From positions 62,001-126,000 of the forward strand of contig NZ_JAEKGC010000009.1 in assembly GCF_016405885.1 (NCBI RefSeq): a stretch of DNA of 64,000 nucleotides. Reading direction: 5' to 3'. Below the pieces are notes generated by a model. It was not told the DNA's origin. It made no database searches and saw only the letters and a list, made by a program, of their open reading frames with translations. The translations under genes were made by a program, and so were the position numbers. Source of the DNA: Arthrobacter sp. MSA 4-2 (GTDB lineage Bacteria > Actinomycetota > Actinomycetes > Actinomycetales > Micrococcaceae). Shown piece after piece: positions 1 through 12,116 of the stretch (positions are counted from its first letter, which is position 1; each line of letters starts with the position of its first letter).

Positions 1-931
1 CGATCTCCTGGGCCCGCTTGTCGGCCATGGCCAGCAGCCGGCGGATCCTCCCCGCGATGGCGTCCTTGGTCATCGGAGGGTCGGCGAGCCGGCCAAGTTC
101 GTCGAGGCTTGCCTGCTTGTGACCGACCCGCAGCTCCCCCGCGTACCGGAGGTGCTCCGGGACCGACTCGCCGAGGATCTCAAGCGCCCGCTCCACGCGG
201 GCGCCGGCGGCCACGGCTGCCTGCGCGGACCGGCGCAGGTTGGCGTCGTCGAAGTTCGCCAGCCGGTTCGCCGTGGCACGGACCTCCTTGCGCATCCGCC
301 GTTCCTCCCACACCATGAGGGCGTCGTGGGCGCCCATGCGGGTGAGCAGCGCCGCAATGGTGTCACCGTCGCGGATCACCACGCGGTCCACGCCCCGGAC
401 CTCCCGCGCCTTGGCGGCGATACCGAGGCGGCGCGCGGCGCCAACGAGGGCCAGAGCGGATTCCGGGCCGGGGCAGGTCACCTCGAGGGAGGACGAGCGG
501 CCCGGCTCGGTCAGGGACCCGTGCGCCAGGAACGCGCCGCGCCAGACGGCCTCGGCGTCGGCCGCGGAGCCGTTGACGACGGCGGAGGGCAGCCCGCGCA
601 CGGGCCTGCCACGGGTATCGAGCAGGCCGGTCTGGCGGGCGAGGGACTCGCCGTCGCGCACCACCCGGACCACGTAGCGGTTGCCGCGGCGCAGGCCGCC
701 GCCGGACACAACGATGATTTCACTGTTGTGCCCGTAGACCTCGGCGATGGCCGAGCGGACCCGGCGGGCGGTCGACGCGAGGTCGACCTCCGCTTCGATC
801 ACGATCCGGCCCGAAATGATGTGCAGCCCGCCGGCGAACCGCAGCAGGGCGGACACCTCGGCCTTGCGTACCGAGGACTTTTTAACCTCGAGGTGCGAGA
901 GCTCCTCTTTGACGTCCGCAGTCAGCGCCAC
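1..931 (-). CDS. whiA: WhiA, DNA-binding regulator (3' end cut by window edge)
   Basis: WhiA is a conserved Gram-positive DNA-binding protein; in sporulating actinobacteria it controls the switch to septation. I read 310 codons from a GTG at 931, preceded by an AGGAG Shine-Dalgarno, until the frame runs off the left edge; the family is about 326 residues, so only the last residues are missing. The N-terminal part carries the LAGLIDADG-like fold ([20 protein letters not shown] region) and the C-terminal helix-turn-helix is nearly complete ([19 protein letters not shown]). It lies 10 bp after yvcK in the usual rapZ-yvcK-whiA order, so co-transcription is expected. Identity is secure from motif and context. 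Confidence 0.95.
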   Translation of the reverse strand, partial: MALTADVKEELSHLEVKKSSVRKAEVSALLRFAGGLHIISGRIVIEAEVDLASTARRVRSAIAEVYGHNSEIIVVSGGGLRRGNRYVVRVVRDGESLARQTGLLDTRGRPVRGLPSAVVNGSAADAEAVWRGAFLAHGSLTEPGRSSSLEVTCPGPESALALVGAARRLGIAAKAREVRGVDRVVIRDGDTIAALLTRMGAHDALMVWEERRMRKEVRATANRLANFDDANLRRSAQAAVAAGARVERALEILGESVPEHLRYAGELRVGHKQASLDELGRLADPPMTKDAIAGRIRRLLAMADKRAQEI

Positions 932-941
932 CAGTTCACTC

Positions 942-1973
942 CTAGTTCTCCCCAAACATGTCTTTGTACGCCGTTGCGAGGCGAAGCGGATCATGGACGG
1001 GTTTTCCGGTTGAAGATCCCACTTTACCCAGAACGGCCCGCCCACCCATCGCGGCGACCGCCGCCTCGAACTGCGCACGGTCCCCCACGACCGCCGGATC
1101 GGCCAGCACGACGTCCACGGTGAACTCCGGCGCGTAGCGCTTAATCACGGCAAGGTGGTCCACGGCGGTCATGCCCTGGGTCTCCTTGGTGTCGTTCGTC
1201 ATATTCATCGTCAGGCAGCGTTTGGCGGAGGTGCGGCAGAGCGCGTCACGGAGCTCAGGAAGCAGCAGGTGCGGCAGCACCGAGGTGTACCAGGAGCCCG
1301 GGCCGAGGATCACCCAGTCGGCCAGTTCGATCGCCTCGAGGGCGTCCTTGCAGGCCGGCGCTGCCTCCGGGAGCAGCCGGACGTTGCTGACGTTCCCGCC
1401 CTCGGCGGCGACCGCCAGCTGGGCCTGCCCGACGATGGTCTTCACCCGCAGCCCTCCCCCGGACTCGGTGAGGATGTCCCCCTCGATGGTCAGGGGCACG
1501 CTGGCCATTGGCACGACCTTGCCGCGGGCACCCAGCAGCGCACCGGCCCACTGCAGGCCCGCCACTGGGTCGCCAAGCAGTTCCCAGAGGGTCACGATGA
1601 GCAGGTTTCCCAGCGCGTGGTTGTCGAGCGAGCCATCGACGCCCTCGGTTGAGGTGAAGCGGTGCTGCATGACGTCGCGCCAGGTGCGGCCCCAGTCCGT
1701 GTCGTCGCACAGGGCGGCAAGCGCCATCCGCAGGTCCCCGGGCGGAAGGACGCCAAGTTCCCTGCGCAGCCGGCCGGAGGACCCGCCGTCGTCGGCGACG
1801 GTGACCACGGCGGTGAGGTCCTGGGTCAGCAGGCGCAGCGCGGACAGCGAAGCGGACAGCCCGTGGCCGCCGCCGAGCGCCACCACCGAGGGCGTCTTCT
1901 CTGCCGGCTCGCCATCGCGCCGGTTCGCCGTCGGAACCGGGATCAGGGGCAGCGGCCCCGAAAAGAGTGCCAC
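942..1973 (-). CDS. yvcK: YvcK/CofD-like gluconeogenesis factor
   Basis: YvcK (GlmR) family protein of 343 residues, a UDP-sugar-binding cytosolic factor linked in other Gram-positives to gluconeogenic growth and cell-wall precursor supply. The Rossmann-like glycine-rich stretch [14 protein letters not shown] (about residues 30-43) and the conserved [22 protein letters not shown] (about 58-79) are present. The start is GTG at 1973; it overlaps the rapZ stop by one base (TAGTG), so translation is probably coupled. The first 28 residues before the fold are a variable extension. Downstream whiA follows after 10 bp. Confidence 0.95.
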   Translation of the reverse strand: MALFSGPLPLIPVPTANRRDGEPAEKTPSVVALGGGHGLSASLSALRLLTQDLTAVVTVADDGGSSGRLRRELGVLPPGDLRMALAALCDDTDWGRTWRDVMQHRFTSTEGVDGSLDNHALGNLLIVTLWELLGDPVAGLQWAGALLGARGKVVPMASVPLTIEGDILTESGGGLRVKTIVGQAQLAVAAEGGNVSNVRLLPEAAPACKDALEAIELADWVILGPGSWYTSVLPHLLLPELRDALCRTSAKRCLTMNMTNDTKETQGMTAVDHLAVIKRYAPEFTVDVVLADPAVVGDRAQFEAAVAAMGGRAVLGKVGSSTGKPVHDPLRLATAYKDMFGEN

Positions 1974-2872
1974 TACTCCCGCCCCAGATCCCGGTGGTGG
2001 GCGGCCACCTGCACCCCGGGCAGCTGGGCGAGCCGCTGGGCGATCTCCTCGGTCACCGCGACGGAGCGGTGCTTTCCTCCGGTGCAGCCGACCGCGATCG
2101 TCGCATAGTGCTTGTTCTCGCGGCGGTAGCCGTCGAGGACCGGGATCAGGGCGTTGACGTAGCGGCTGACGAAGTCCGAGGCGCCGGCGGCACCCAGCAC
2201 GTACTCCCGCACGGGCTCATCGAGCCCGGTCTGCGGACGCAGCTGCGGCACCCAGTGCGGGTTGGGGATGAACCGGACGTCGGCCACGAAATTCGCGTCA
2301 ACGGGGAGGCCGTACTTGAAGCCGAAGCTCAGCACATTGAGCCGCAGCACGATCGGCCCGGACTCCGAAAAGAGTTCGGTGACGGCGGTGGCCAGGGCGT
2401 GGACGTTGAAGTCGGTGGTGTCCACGACGATGTCGGAGGCGTACTTCACCTCCTTGAGCACGTCCCGCTCGGCCGCGATGCCGTCGAGGATCCGGCCGTC
2501 GCCCTGGAGCGGGTGGGGGCGCCTGCCCTGTTCGAACCGGCGGACCAGCTCCGCGTCGTCGGCGTCAAGGAAGAGCACACGGTAGTTGACCCCGGCCGCG
2601 CGCAGCGCGGCGAGGGCGGCCTTGATGTCGTTGAACAGCTTCTTGCTCCGCACGTCGATCACCACGGCGAGCTTCGGGATGGACTGGGGCATGCGGGCCA
2701 CCAGTTCGGTCAGCGTCCCGAGCATCTGCGGCGGGAGGTTCTCGACGACGTACCAGCCGTGGTCCTCAAGCGCGTGCGCCGCCGTGCTGCGTCCGGCACC
2801 CGACATGCCGGTCACGACCAGCAGCTCCGATTCGGTGGGTTTGACCGGGGTCAGGCTGTCAGCCTCAGTCAT
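1973..2872 (-). CDS. rapZ: RapZ/YvcJ nucleotide-binding RNase adapter
   Basis: 299-residue P-loop protein. Walker A is G22-M-S-G-A-G-R-S29, with arginine where most P-loops have lysine, as is usual in this family. The C-terminal RapZ domain shows [15 protein letters not shown] near the end. In E. coli RapZ binds a small RNA and delivers it to RNase E; in Gram-positives the family has NTPase activity with a less clear role, so the RNA function here is only inferred. ATG start at 2872. It is the first gene of the rapZ-yvcK-whiA string and lies 72 bp downstream of uvrC on the same strand. Confidence 0.95.
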   Translation of the reverse strand: MTEADSLTPVKPTESELLVVTGMSGAGRSTAAHALEDHGWYVVENLPPQMLGTLTELVARMPQSIPKLAVVIDVRSKKLFNDIKAALAALRAAGVNYRVLFLDADDAELVRRFEQGRRPHPLQGDGRILDGIAAERDVLKEVKYASDIVVDTTDFNVHALATAVTELFSESGPIVLRLNVLSFGFKYGLPVDANFVADVRFIPNPHWVPQLRPQTGLDEPVREYVLGAAGASDFVSRYVNALIPVLDGYRRENKHYATIAVGCTGGKHRSVAVTEEIAQRLAQLPGVQVAAHHRDLGRE

Positions 2873-2944
2873 GTATGCGTCCGTTCCGGCGTAGGTGGTG
2901 CGGATATGCTGCGCCGCAGGCAGCGGGCGCCGTCCTCAGCCTAG

Positions 2945-4984
2945 CTAAGAATCGAGGATCTCGCCCGTGGTCAGGTTCACAGCGGGAGCAGCGTCCTGCA
3001 CCGCCCCGCCGGCCAGCCCGTTCCGGATGGCTTCGGCCATGGCCGGACCGATGCCCGGGACCTCGAGCAGGTCCTCCACTGAGGCGGCCTTCAGCTTCTT
3101 CACCGAACCGAAGTGCTTCAGCAGGACCTTGCGTTTCGACGGCCCAACACCCGGGATTCCGTCGAGGGCCGATTCGGTCATCGACTTCCCGCGCTTCTGG
3201 CGGTGGAAGCTGATGGCGAAGCGGTGGGCCTCGTCACGGATGCGCTGCAGCAGGAACAGTCCCTCAGATGCCCGCGGCAGGATGACGGGGAAGTCGCTGC
3301 CGGGCACCCACACCTCCTCGAGCCGCTTCGCAAGGCCGACGACGAAGACGTCGTCGATGCCGAGGTCCGCCAGCGCGCGGGAGGCCGCGGCCACCTGGGG
3401 CGGGCCGCCGTCGACGACGACCAGGTTCGGCGGGTAGGCGAACCGGTTCTTCGTCGTCGCCGTCGTGGTGTCCGCCAGCGGAAGGGCCTCCGCCCCGGCG
3501 TCGGCGTCGTTGTCCGCCGGGGAGCCGGTGCCCTCCCCATCGGCGAGGGAGCCGGTGCCGTTGCCGGTGTCCTCCGGCACGCGGCCGGCGAGGTAGTTCC
3601 GGAACCGGCGGTAGATCACGTCGTACATCGAGGCGGTGTCGTCGCGGGCGGCGTCGCCGGTGATCGAGAAGCGGCGGTACTCCGACTTGCGCGGCAGTCC
3701 GTCCTCGACCACCACCATGGAGGCGACCACGTTCGTGCCGGAGACGTGGGAGATGTCGAAGCATTCGATGCGCATCAGCGGCTGCGGCAGCTCGAGTGCC
3801 TCCTGCAGTTCGGTCAGCGCCGCCGACCGCGTCGTGAGGTCCCCGGCCCGCCGGCTCTTGTGCAGGCGCAGCGAGTCAGCGGCGTTTTGCTGGACCGTAC
3901 CCATCAGGGTGGCCTTGTCGCCGCGCACCGGCACCCGCACGTCGACGCGGGCCCCGCGGAGCCCGCGCAGCCACTCGAGGACCTGCTCGGCGTTGCTGGG
4001 CATCACGGGCACGAGGACCTCGCGCGGAATCCGGTCGTTGCCGGCCCCGCCCTCGCCGTACACCTGCTGCAGGAGGTGCTCCACCAGGTCGGGGGTGTCC
4101 ATGTCCTCGACCTTCTCCACGACCCAGCCGCGCTGGCCGCGGATGCGCCCGCCGCGCACGTGGAAGACCTGAGCCGCGGCCTCAAGCTCGTCCTCGGTCA
4201 GGGCGAAGATGTCGGCGTCGGTGTCCTCGCTGAGGACGACCGTATTGCGTTCGAAGACCCTCCGGAGCGCGGCGATGTCGTCGCGGGTCCGCGCCGCGGC
4301 CTCGTAGTCGAGTTCGGCGACCGAGGCGGCCATCTTCGCTTCGAGCCCGGTGATGAAGCGCTTGGCCTCGCCCGACATGAACGCCGCGAACTCCCCGGCG
4401 AGGGCCTTGTGGTCCTCCGGGGAGATCCGCCCGACGCAGGGCGCCGAGCATTTGTCGATGTAGCCCATCAGGCAGGGCCGGCCGGAGCGTTCGGCACGCT
4501 GGAAGACACCGGTGCTGCAGGTGCGCACGGGGAAGACCCGCAGGAGCGTATCGACGGTCTCCCGGATGGCCTTGGCGGGGTAGAAGGGCCCGAAGTACCG
4601 GGTGTCCTTCTTCTTGTCGCCGCGCATCACCTGCACGCGGGGGAACTTCTCCCCCATCGTCACCGCCAGGTACGGGTAGGACTTGTCGTCCCTGAACATC
4701 ACGTTAAAGCGCGGACTAAATTCTTTGATCCAGGTGTATTCGAGCTGGAGGGCCTCGAGTTCGCTCCCCACGACCGTCCACTCCACGCCGGCGGCGGTGT
4801 GGACCATGGCCCGGGTGCGGGGCATCAGGCCCTGCGGGTTGGCGAAGTAGGAATTGAGGCGGGAGCGCAAATTCTTCGCCTTGCCGACGTAGATGACCCG
4901 GCCATGCTCGTCGCGGAACCGGTACACGCCGGGGTCCTGCGGTATTTCCCCCGTCTTGGGGCGGTAGCTTGCTGGGTTTGCCAC
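2945..4984 (-). CDS. uvrC: UvrABC system protein C (dual-incision nuclease)
   Basis: UvrC makes both incisions of nucleotide excision repair on the UvrB-DNA complex. Domains in order: GIY-YIG nuclease at the N-terminus (GVYRF at about 19, VIYVGKAKNLRSRL at about 31); cysteine motif around CLMGYIDKCSAPC; UVR/UvrB-binding helix near 205-240; RNase H-like nuclease in the second half (FDISH, VVVDGG); C-terminal tandem helix-hairpin-helix (LDGIPGVGPSKRK, LEVPGIGPAMAEA). Start is GTG at 4984. At 679 residues it is longer than E. coli UvrC, partly through an acidic, Gly/Thr/Asp-rich insert at about residues 470-510 before the nuclease core. Confidence 0.97.
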   Translation of the reverse strand: MANPASYRPKTGEIPQDPGVYRFRDEHGRVIYVGKAKNLRSRLNSYFANPQGLMPRTRAMVHTAAGVEWTVVGSELEALQLEYTWIKEFSPRFNVMFRDDKSYPYLAVTMGEKFPRVQVMRGDKKKDTRYFGPFYPAKAIRETVDTLLRVFPVRTCSTGVFQRAERSGRPCLMGYIDKCSAPCVGRISPEDHKALAGEFAAFMSGEAKRFITGLEAKMAASVAELDYEAAARTRDDIAALRRVFERNTVVLSEDTDADIFALTEDELEAAAQVFHVRGGRIRGQRGWVVEKVEDMDTPDLVEHLLQQVYGEGGAGNDRIPREVLVPVMPSNAEQVLEWLRGLRGARVDVRVPVRGDKATLMGTVQQNAADSLRLHKSRRAGDLTTRSAALTELQEALELPQPLMRIECFDISHVSGTNVVASMVVVEDGLPRKSEYRRFSITGDAARDDTASMYDVIYRRFRNYLAGRVPEDTGNGTGSLADGEGTGSPADNDADAGAEALPLADTTTATTKNRFAYPPNLVVVDGGPPQVAAASRALADLGIDDVFVVGLAKRLEEVWVPGSDFPVILPRASEGLFLLQRIRDEAHRFAISFHRQKRGKSMTESALDGIPGVGPSKRKVLLKHFGSVKKLKAASVEDLLEVPGIGPAMAEAIRNGLAGGAVQDAAPAVNLTTGEILDS

Positions 4985-5087
4985 AGCTCAATCCTATGTT
5001 CTCTGACCGGGCGGCCCTGACGCTTACGCCCTGCGCGCACCGGTGCCGAGGTGCGGGCGCATCGAACGACGGACCGGCGGGGGTCCG

Positions 5088-5756
5088 CTAATCCGCGGGC
5101 GCGCCCTTGTTGTAGCTGGCGGAGCGCTGCTGCCCGCTGAGCGCGGCGATGGAGTCCATGATGGTGTCGGTGGCGCTGCGCCGGGCCGGCAGCGGATGGC
5201 CCGGTCCGGTCTTCTCGAAGTACAGGGGCGCGCCGATCCTCATGGTGAAGTGCTGCGGCCGGATGCCGTTGCTGCCCGCAGGCTGAAGCGCCTCGGTCCC
5301 GATCAGGCCCACCGGCACCACCGGGGCTCCGGTGGTCAGCGCCAGCCAGCCCACGCCGGTCCGTCCCCGGTAAAGCAGCCCGTCGCGGGACCGGGTGCCC
5401 TCCGGATAGATGCCGACGCCGCTGCCCTCCTCGAGCAGGTCGAGCAGGGTCTTCAGGGCCTGCACGCTGGCGGCCTGTTCGCCCCGCTGCACGGGAATTG
5501 AGCCGACACCCTCGAAGAAGGAGCGCATCATCGCCCCCTTGACGCCGGTGCCGGTGAAGTACTCGGCCTTCGCGAAGAACGCCACCCGGCGCGGCATCAA
5601 GGCCTGGATGAGGACGCTGTCGAGGAAGGAGAGGTGGTTGGCCGCGACGATGAACGGACCCTCGGTGGGGACATGCGCGAGCCCTTCAACGGTGGGCCGG
5701 CAGAGGCCTGCGATGAGGCCGCGCGTGGTGCTGCGGGTGAGGTCATAGATTCCCAC
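5088..5756 (-). CDS. 1-acyl-glycerol-3-phosphate acyltransferase (PlsC-like)
   Basis: 222-residue acyltransferase that would acylate lysophosphatidate or a related acceptor at the inner membrane face. Motif I is H41-LSFL-D46 (HX4D catalytic pair) within ANHLSFLDS; motif II-like GSIPVQRGE lies at about 85-93; motif III is YPEGTRSRDG (117-126). No clear transmembrane helix is seen, so peripheral membrane binding is likely. GTG start at 5756 lies inside the end of the upstream HAD gene (14-base overlap), so the two are translated from one message. The acceptor lipid cannot be told from sequence. Confidence 0.9.
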   Translation of the reverse strand: MGIYDLTRSTTRGLIAGLCRPTVEGLAHVPTEGPFIVAANHLSFLDSVLIQALMPRRVAFFAKAEYFTGTGVKGAMMRSFFEGVGSIPVQRGEQAASVQALKTLLDLLEEGSGVGIYPEGTRSRDGLLYRGRTGVGWLALTTGAPVVPVGLIGTEALQPAGSNGIRPQHFTMRIGAPLYFEKTGPGHPLPARRSATDTIMDSIAALSGQQRSASYNKGAPAD

Positions 5757-6414
5757 GCAGCACCTCCAGGAGCTTATCCGCGCTGTCGACGACCGCGATC
5801 GCGCCAGCCTCCTCGAGCTCGCCCGGAGCGGCGAAGCCCCAGGACACTCCTACGCAGCTGAGCCCATTATCGGCCGCCCCCAGCACGTCGTGCGAGCGGT
5901 CTCCGACCATGAGCGCGCTGCCGTAGCGGCCCGCGTGTTCCGCCAGCGCCGCGGCGATGATGGGTTTCTTTCCCGGCAGTGCCGCGGCGGCGCGTTCGTC
6001 CCGCGGCGCCCCGTGCACCGAGTCGAACAGGCCGATCATGCCCTGAGCCGTCAGCAGTTCCTCGGCGAGCCACTCCGGCTTCTGGGTCGCCACGGCCACC
6101 CGCGCCCCGTCCGTCCGCAGAGCACGCACGCAGTCGGCAATCCCCGGGTAGGGGCGGCTCTGCGCCATGCCGATGGAACGGTAGCCGGCACGGTAGGCCC
6201 CCATCACCGGGTCGATGAGGTGCTCGGGTACGCCTGCGATGCTCCGCAGCGAGGTGACCAGTGCGGGTCCCACCATGCTCGAGAGCACGCGCGGGTCTGG
6301 CACGGGCAGCCCGTGCTCCCGCAGGGCCGCTTCGATGCCTCCGGTGATGGACCCGGCGGGGTCGATCAGGGTTCCGTCGAGGTCGAAGAGGACGAGCGCC
6401 TGCGAATTAGTCAC
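5743..6414 (-). CDS. HAD-family phosphatase (phosphoglycolate phosphatase-like)
   Basis: HAD hydrolase with the nucleophile motif FDLDGTL near residue 10, an alpha-helical cap of subclass C1, motif II in RVAVATQKPEW, motif III lysine in GKKPIIAAAL and motif IV MVGDRSHD. Substrate is probably a small sugar phosphate or 2-phosphoglycolate; the family does not allow a firmer call. I place the start at GTG 6414 (MTNSQALVLF); a TTG further out at 6432 would add six residues but has no ribosome site. Its stop overlaps the start of the acyltransferase gene, suggesting a two-gene operon. Confidence 0.88.
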   Translation of the reverse strand: MTNSQALVLFDLDGTLIDPAGSITGGIEAALREHGLPVPDPRVLSSMVGPALVTSLRSIAGVPEHLIDPVMGAYRAGYRSIGMAQSRPYPGIADCVRALRTDGARVAVATQKPEWLAEELLTAQGMIGLFDSVHGAPRDERAAAALPGKKPIIAAALAEHAGRYGSALMVGDRSHDVLGAADNGLSCVGVSWGFAAPGELEEAGAIAVVDSADKLLEVLRGNL

Positions 6415-6473
6415 CGGGCAAGTTTGCCACAAGGCTCCCCGCCCGCCGCACTCCTATTCCCCGCAGGGAATGT

Positions 6474-9383
<2,910 letters not shown>

Positions 9384-9408
9384 CGTTCCACTGTAATTCA
9401 ATCCCGCT

Positions 9409-9424
9409 TCGAAGACATATTCGA
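9409..9424 (-). promoter_or_regulatory. LexA (SOS) box upstream of uvrA
   Basis: Read on the minus strand the site is TCGAATATGTCTTCGA. It fits the actinobacterial/Bacillus-type SOS consensus TCGAAC-N4-GTTCGA at all positions except the innermost C and G (T and C here), with exact 16-bp geometry. It lies 25 bp upstream of the uvrA GTG, where a bound repressor would block transcription. No comparable box was found by eye ahead of uvrB or uvrC. Confidence 0.8.
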
Positions 9425-9469
9425 ATAGGGTTTAATTCGCGCCACACCGGTGCGACGCGCCGGGCCGGT

Positions 9470-9847
9470 TCACGCTCGGCGCAATGCCGCCCGCAGATAG
9501 GCCACGGCCTCCTCCTCCTTGAGCCCGCTGGCCTTGACGATCCGGGCGTAATCCGCCGCCCCCTCGGCGGCCCGCCGTCGGGCCTCATCCCCGGCCGCGG
9601 CGATCACCGTTCCCGCGCGGGAGCGGGTCACCACGATCTGCGCCCGCTCCAGCTCGCGGTAGGCGCGGGCGACGGTGTTCGCCGCCACTCCCAGATGCGC
9701 CGCGAGGGTCCGCACCGGGGGCAGCCGGACGCCGACGGCGATGCGCCCGCTGTTCGCGGCCTCGACGATCTGCTGACGCAGCTGCTCATAGGGCGGATAC
9801 GGGCTCGAGGGATCGAGTTTCAGCCACTCGGGTATTTCACTCTCCAC
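9470..9847 (-). CDS. GntR-family regulator, DNA-binding domain only
   Basis: 125-residue regulator with a winged helix of the GntR family: YEQLRQQIVEAANSGRIAVG, LPPVRTLAAHLGVAANTVARAY, then the wing RAGTVIAAAG. There is no large effector domain, only a short helical tail, as in the YtrA subgroup that often controls ABC transporters. Start is GTG 9847 (ESEIPEWLKL follows), with AAGGGG eight bases upstream; earlier in-frame starts would add low-complexity sequence. No transporter lies next to it, so its target is unknown; it may regulate itself or the divergent MBL hydrolase. Confidence 0.85.
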   Translation of the reverse strand: MESEIPEWLKLDPSSPYPPYEQLRQQIVEAANSGRIAVGVRLPPVRTLAAHLGVAANTVARAYRELERAQIVVTRSRAGTVIAAAGDEARRRAAEGAADYARIVKASGLKEEEAVAYLRAALRRA

Positions 9848-10037
9848 TGCTGCCCCTTCCGCCGGGCGCGGCGGCCCCTGATGTGCCGCGCATGCCGAAC
9901 CGCCCCGCCGGGGCCCTGTTACGTGCACAATACCGCGAACGGGACGTCGGCTGAGGTGCTCGGCCGCTATGCGCCCCAAGGTGAAGCCCGCCCGCATCGG
10001 AGCGGCCCCGCGGGCGCTCCTGTCCTAGGGTGGGTCC

Positions 10038-10682
10038 ATGATTCTTGCCGAGCTTTCCTCAGTGGTGATCCGCCGGCTCGAGGTGGGCGGAATGGACAAC
10101 AACGTGTACCTGCTCACCGCCCGCGGTTCCGGGCAGCAGGTGCTGATCGATGCGGCCGACGACGCGCCCGCCATCGCCGGCCTGCTGGCGGAGGGTGCCC
10201 AGGACTCCCTCGCCGCCGCACGGCTTGTCCTCGTGGCCACGACGCATTCGCACTGGGACCACGTGCGGGCGCTGGCCGCCGTCGTGGAGGCGACCGGGGC
10301 ACGCACGGCCGCCGGCGCGGCCGACGCCCCCGCCATCGAGGTGCCGACCGACGTGCCCCTCGAGCACGGCGACGTCGGTTCCTTCGACGGATTCGATCTG
10401 GAGGCCATCCACCTCCGCGGACACACGCCGGGCTCCGTGGCCCTGCTGTACCGCGACCCGCAGGGCCCGGCGCACCTTTTCACTGGCGATTCGCTCTTCC
10501 CCGGCGGGCTGGGCAACACCCAGGGCGACCCCGCCCGGTTCGCTTCGCTGTTCGCCGACGTGAATGAGCGGGTGTTCGACTATCTTCCCGATGACACGTT
10601 CGTCCATCCCGGCCATGGGAAGGGGACGACACTTGGCGCCGAACGGCCGCACCTCGCGGAGTGGTTCGAGCGCGGCTGGTAG
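10038..10682 (+). CDS. MBL-fold metallo-hydrolase (glyoxalase II-like)
   Basis: 214-residue metallo-beta-lactamase-fold protein. The dinuclear metal site is intact: H70-S-H72-W-D74-H75, then HLRGHTPGSVALLYRD (histidine of motif 3), TGDSLFPGGLGN (bridging aspartate) and a C-terminal VHPGHGKGT (last histidine). This pattern is that of hydroxyacylglutathione hydrolase relatives, which cleave thioesters or persulfides; actinobacteria lack glutathione, so a mycothiol-derived or unrelated ester substrate is plausible. ATG start at 10038. It stands alone, divergent from the GntR regulator. Confidence 0.88.
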   Translation: MILAELSSVVIRRLEVGGMDNNVYLLTARGSGQQVLIDAADDAPAIAGLLAEGAQDSLAAARLVLVATTHSHWDHVRALAAVVEATGARTAAGAADAPAIEVPTDVPLEHGDVGSFDGFDLEAIHLRGHTPGSVALLYRDPQGPAHLFTGDSLFPGGLGNTQGDPARFASLFADVNERVFDYLPDDTFVHPGHGKGTTLGAERPHLAEWFERGW

Positions 10683-10755
10683 CGGAGCGGCCTGCCGCAC
10701 GGGACGCGGAACAGCGCACAGGAACGGTCACGGCCGAACGCGCTCCGGGCTGGAT

Positions 10756-11670
10756 TCAGGGTCGGAGCCATTCCAGCCGGCGCGGGCTGAACCCGAACTC
10801 CTCCCGCGCGCGGCGGTTGCTTGCTCCCCTCATCTTCGTCGCGTAGAACGCCCCGTCCGCGTCGGTCTCCTCGGTGATCGGATACTCGGCCGGTGCGACA
10901 CCCCCCGCGAAGGCACTGAAGGCCCGCATCACGTCCCGCATGGGAAGGGGGTCGCTGTCGGTGACGTTCACCACCCCTGTCGCCTGGGACTCAACGGCGA
11001 CCCTCGCCGTAAACTCCGCCGCGTCGTCCACATGGACAAAGGACCAGATCCCGGAACCGGAGCCGAGCACGCCCAGCTGCCCGGCCCGCGCCTGCTCGCC
11101 CATGTCGCCGTCCGGTGAGTACCAGGTTCCCGGGCCGTAGTAGAACCCGTAGCGAAGGACCAGTCCGGTGGTGCCCTCGGGAAGGGACCGGATCCGGTCC
11201 TCGACCTGCACGAAGGCTGCGGCGCTTCCATCCACGAGGGGCGGCCCGTCCGCGACGAAGGGCTCCGATTCCTCGGCGAGCCCCTGGCCGGGCCGGTAGA
11301 AGTAGGAGCCCGACTGCGCGATGAAACGTGTCGCGCCCGCGGCAAGGGCGGCCGCCTGCACATTCGCTCCTCCGCGCACCCTTACCTCGTTCGAGCTGGC
11401 AAGGGTGTCGCGCATCGCCTGCGGCGAGTAGTGCCGCGGCAGTGCCGTGAGTTGGTCGATGACGACCTCGGGCCGCACGCCTGCGACCGCCCGCGTCACA
11501 TCCTCAAGGTCCAGCACGTCCGCGATAATCGGCGTCGCGCCGTCGGCCGCGATGCGCGCGGCGCCCTCGTTTCCCCGTGCTATTCCCCACACCTCATGGC
11601 CCCAGGAGACGAGGTGACGGACGATGGGACGTCCGATGGCGCCGCCGGCGCCGGCCACTAGTACACGCAT
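10756..11670 (-). CDS. NAD(P)-dependent epimerase/dehydratase family protein
   Basis: 304-residue extended short-chain dehydrogenase. The Rossmann dinucleotide site is at the very N-terminus (MRVLVAGAGGAIGRPIVRHL). An active-site YFYRPG region with upstream serine (IAQSGSYFY) replaces the common YxxxK, so this is an atypical family member and may not be a sugar epimerase. Start ATG 11670 is fixed by a strong GGAGGAAAA ribosome site; a longer frame upstream is not convincing. No functional partner lies nearby. Substrate unknown. Confidence 0.85.
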   Translation of the reverse strand: MRVLVAGAGGAIGRPIVRHLVSWGHEVWGIARGNEGAARIAADGATPIIADVLDLEDVTRAVAGVRPEVVIDQLTALPRHYSPQAMRDTLASSNEVRVRGGANVQAAALAAGATRFIAQSGSYFYRPGQGLAEESEPFVADGPPLVDGSAAAFVQVEDRIRSLPEGTTGLVLRYGFYYGPGTWYSPDGDMGEQARAGQLGVLGSGSGIWSFVHVDDAAEFTARVAVESQATGVVNVTDSDPLPMRDVMRAFSAFAGGVAPAEYPITEETDADGAFYATKMRGASNRRAREEFGFSPRRLEWLRP

Positions 11671-11823
11671 TTTTCCTCCAGTTGGACTGATTGGCGCCCG
11701 AGCGGGCGTTCCGGGAATCAGTGTCGGTCCAGTGGCAGGAGGGTGCCAACGAAATGGGACGTTCCCACCGGTTTCGTTCCACCTCCCGAGTGAAGCACCG
11801 CCCGCGGGAAGCACGGCCGAGGG

Positions 11824-11860
11824 AGGCGCCGGGGGGAGGCGCCGGGGGGAGGCGCCGGGG
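11824..11860. repeat. 13-bp G-rich tandem repeat, about three copies
   Basis: The unit AGGCGCCGGGGGG repeats at 11824, 11837 and 11850 (the last is partial). It lies between an epimerase gene and a terminator hairpin, in non-coding DNA. Such short repeats often vary in copy number; no function is implied. Confidence 0.8.
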
Positions 11861-11905
11861 CGCCCGAGCCGTCCAGGGTGGGGAGGCTGAAGCGGCAGGT
11901 TAACG

Positions 11906-11942
11906 CAGAAGTCCCGGCCCCTACCCGGGACCGGGACTTCTG
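11906..11942 (-). terminator. Hairpin terminator after tRNA-fMet
   Basis: Perfect 12-bp arms (CAGAAGTCCCGG and CCGGGACTTCTG) enclose a 13-nt loop region. It begins seven bases beyond the 3' end of the tRNA gene on the minus strand, so it most likely ends that transcript. The T-run (TGTTTTCG) lies on the plus-strand side, so it could also act in that direction; on the minus strand the following sequence is CGTTAA. Confidence 0.7.
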
Positions 11943-11948
11943 TTTTCG

Positions 11949-12022
11949 TTGCGGGGACAGGATTTGAACCTGTGACCTCTGGGTTATGAGCCCAGCGAGC
12001 TACCGAACTGCTCCACCCCGCG
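11949..12022 (-). tRNA. Initiator tRNA-fMet (CAT)
   Basis: 74 nt without an encoded CCA. Acceptor strand CGCGGGG pairs with CCCCGC plus A, leaving the C1-A72 mismatch that marks initiator tRNAs. The anticodon stem CTGGG/CCCAG supplies the three G-C pairs of initiators around loop CTCATAA (anticodon CAT). The T-arm is ACAGG-TTCAAAT-CCTGT. It is a lone gene; a hairpin terminator follows directly. Confidence 0.96.
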
Positions 12023-12116
12023 GCGTAGTAAGAACGCTACAGCCCGGCGGTCGAATAAGCGAATCCGCCCGGCGGGTCCGGGGGTCCGGGGGTCCGCCGG
12101 TCCGCGCCCTGCTGGG

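Noticed and set aside
3113..5020. Long plus-strand open frame opposite uvrC (635 codons)
   Set aside because: It is antisense to a certain gene, and GC-rich codon bias keeps antisense frames open; its sequence is His/Val/Gly/Asp-rich with no motif.
12060..12110. GGGTCCGG short repeats near tRNA-fMet
   Set aside because: Very short and G/C-rich; expected by chance in this composition.
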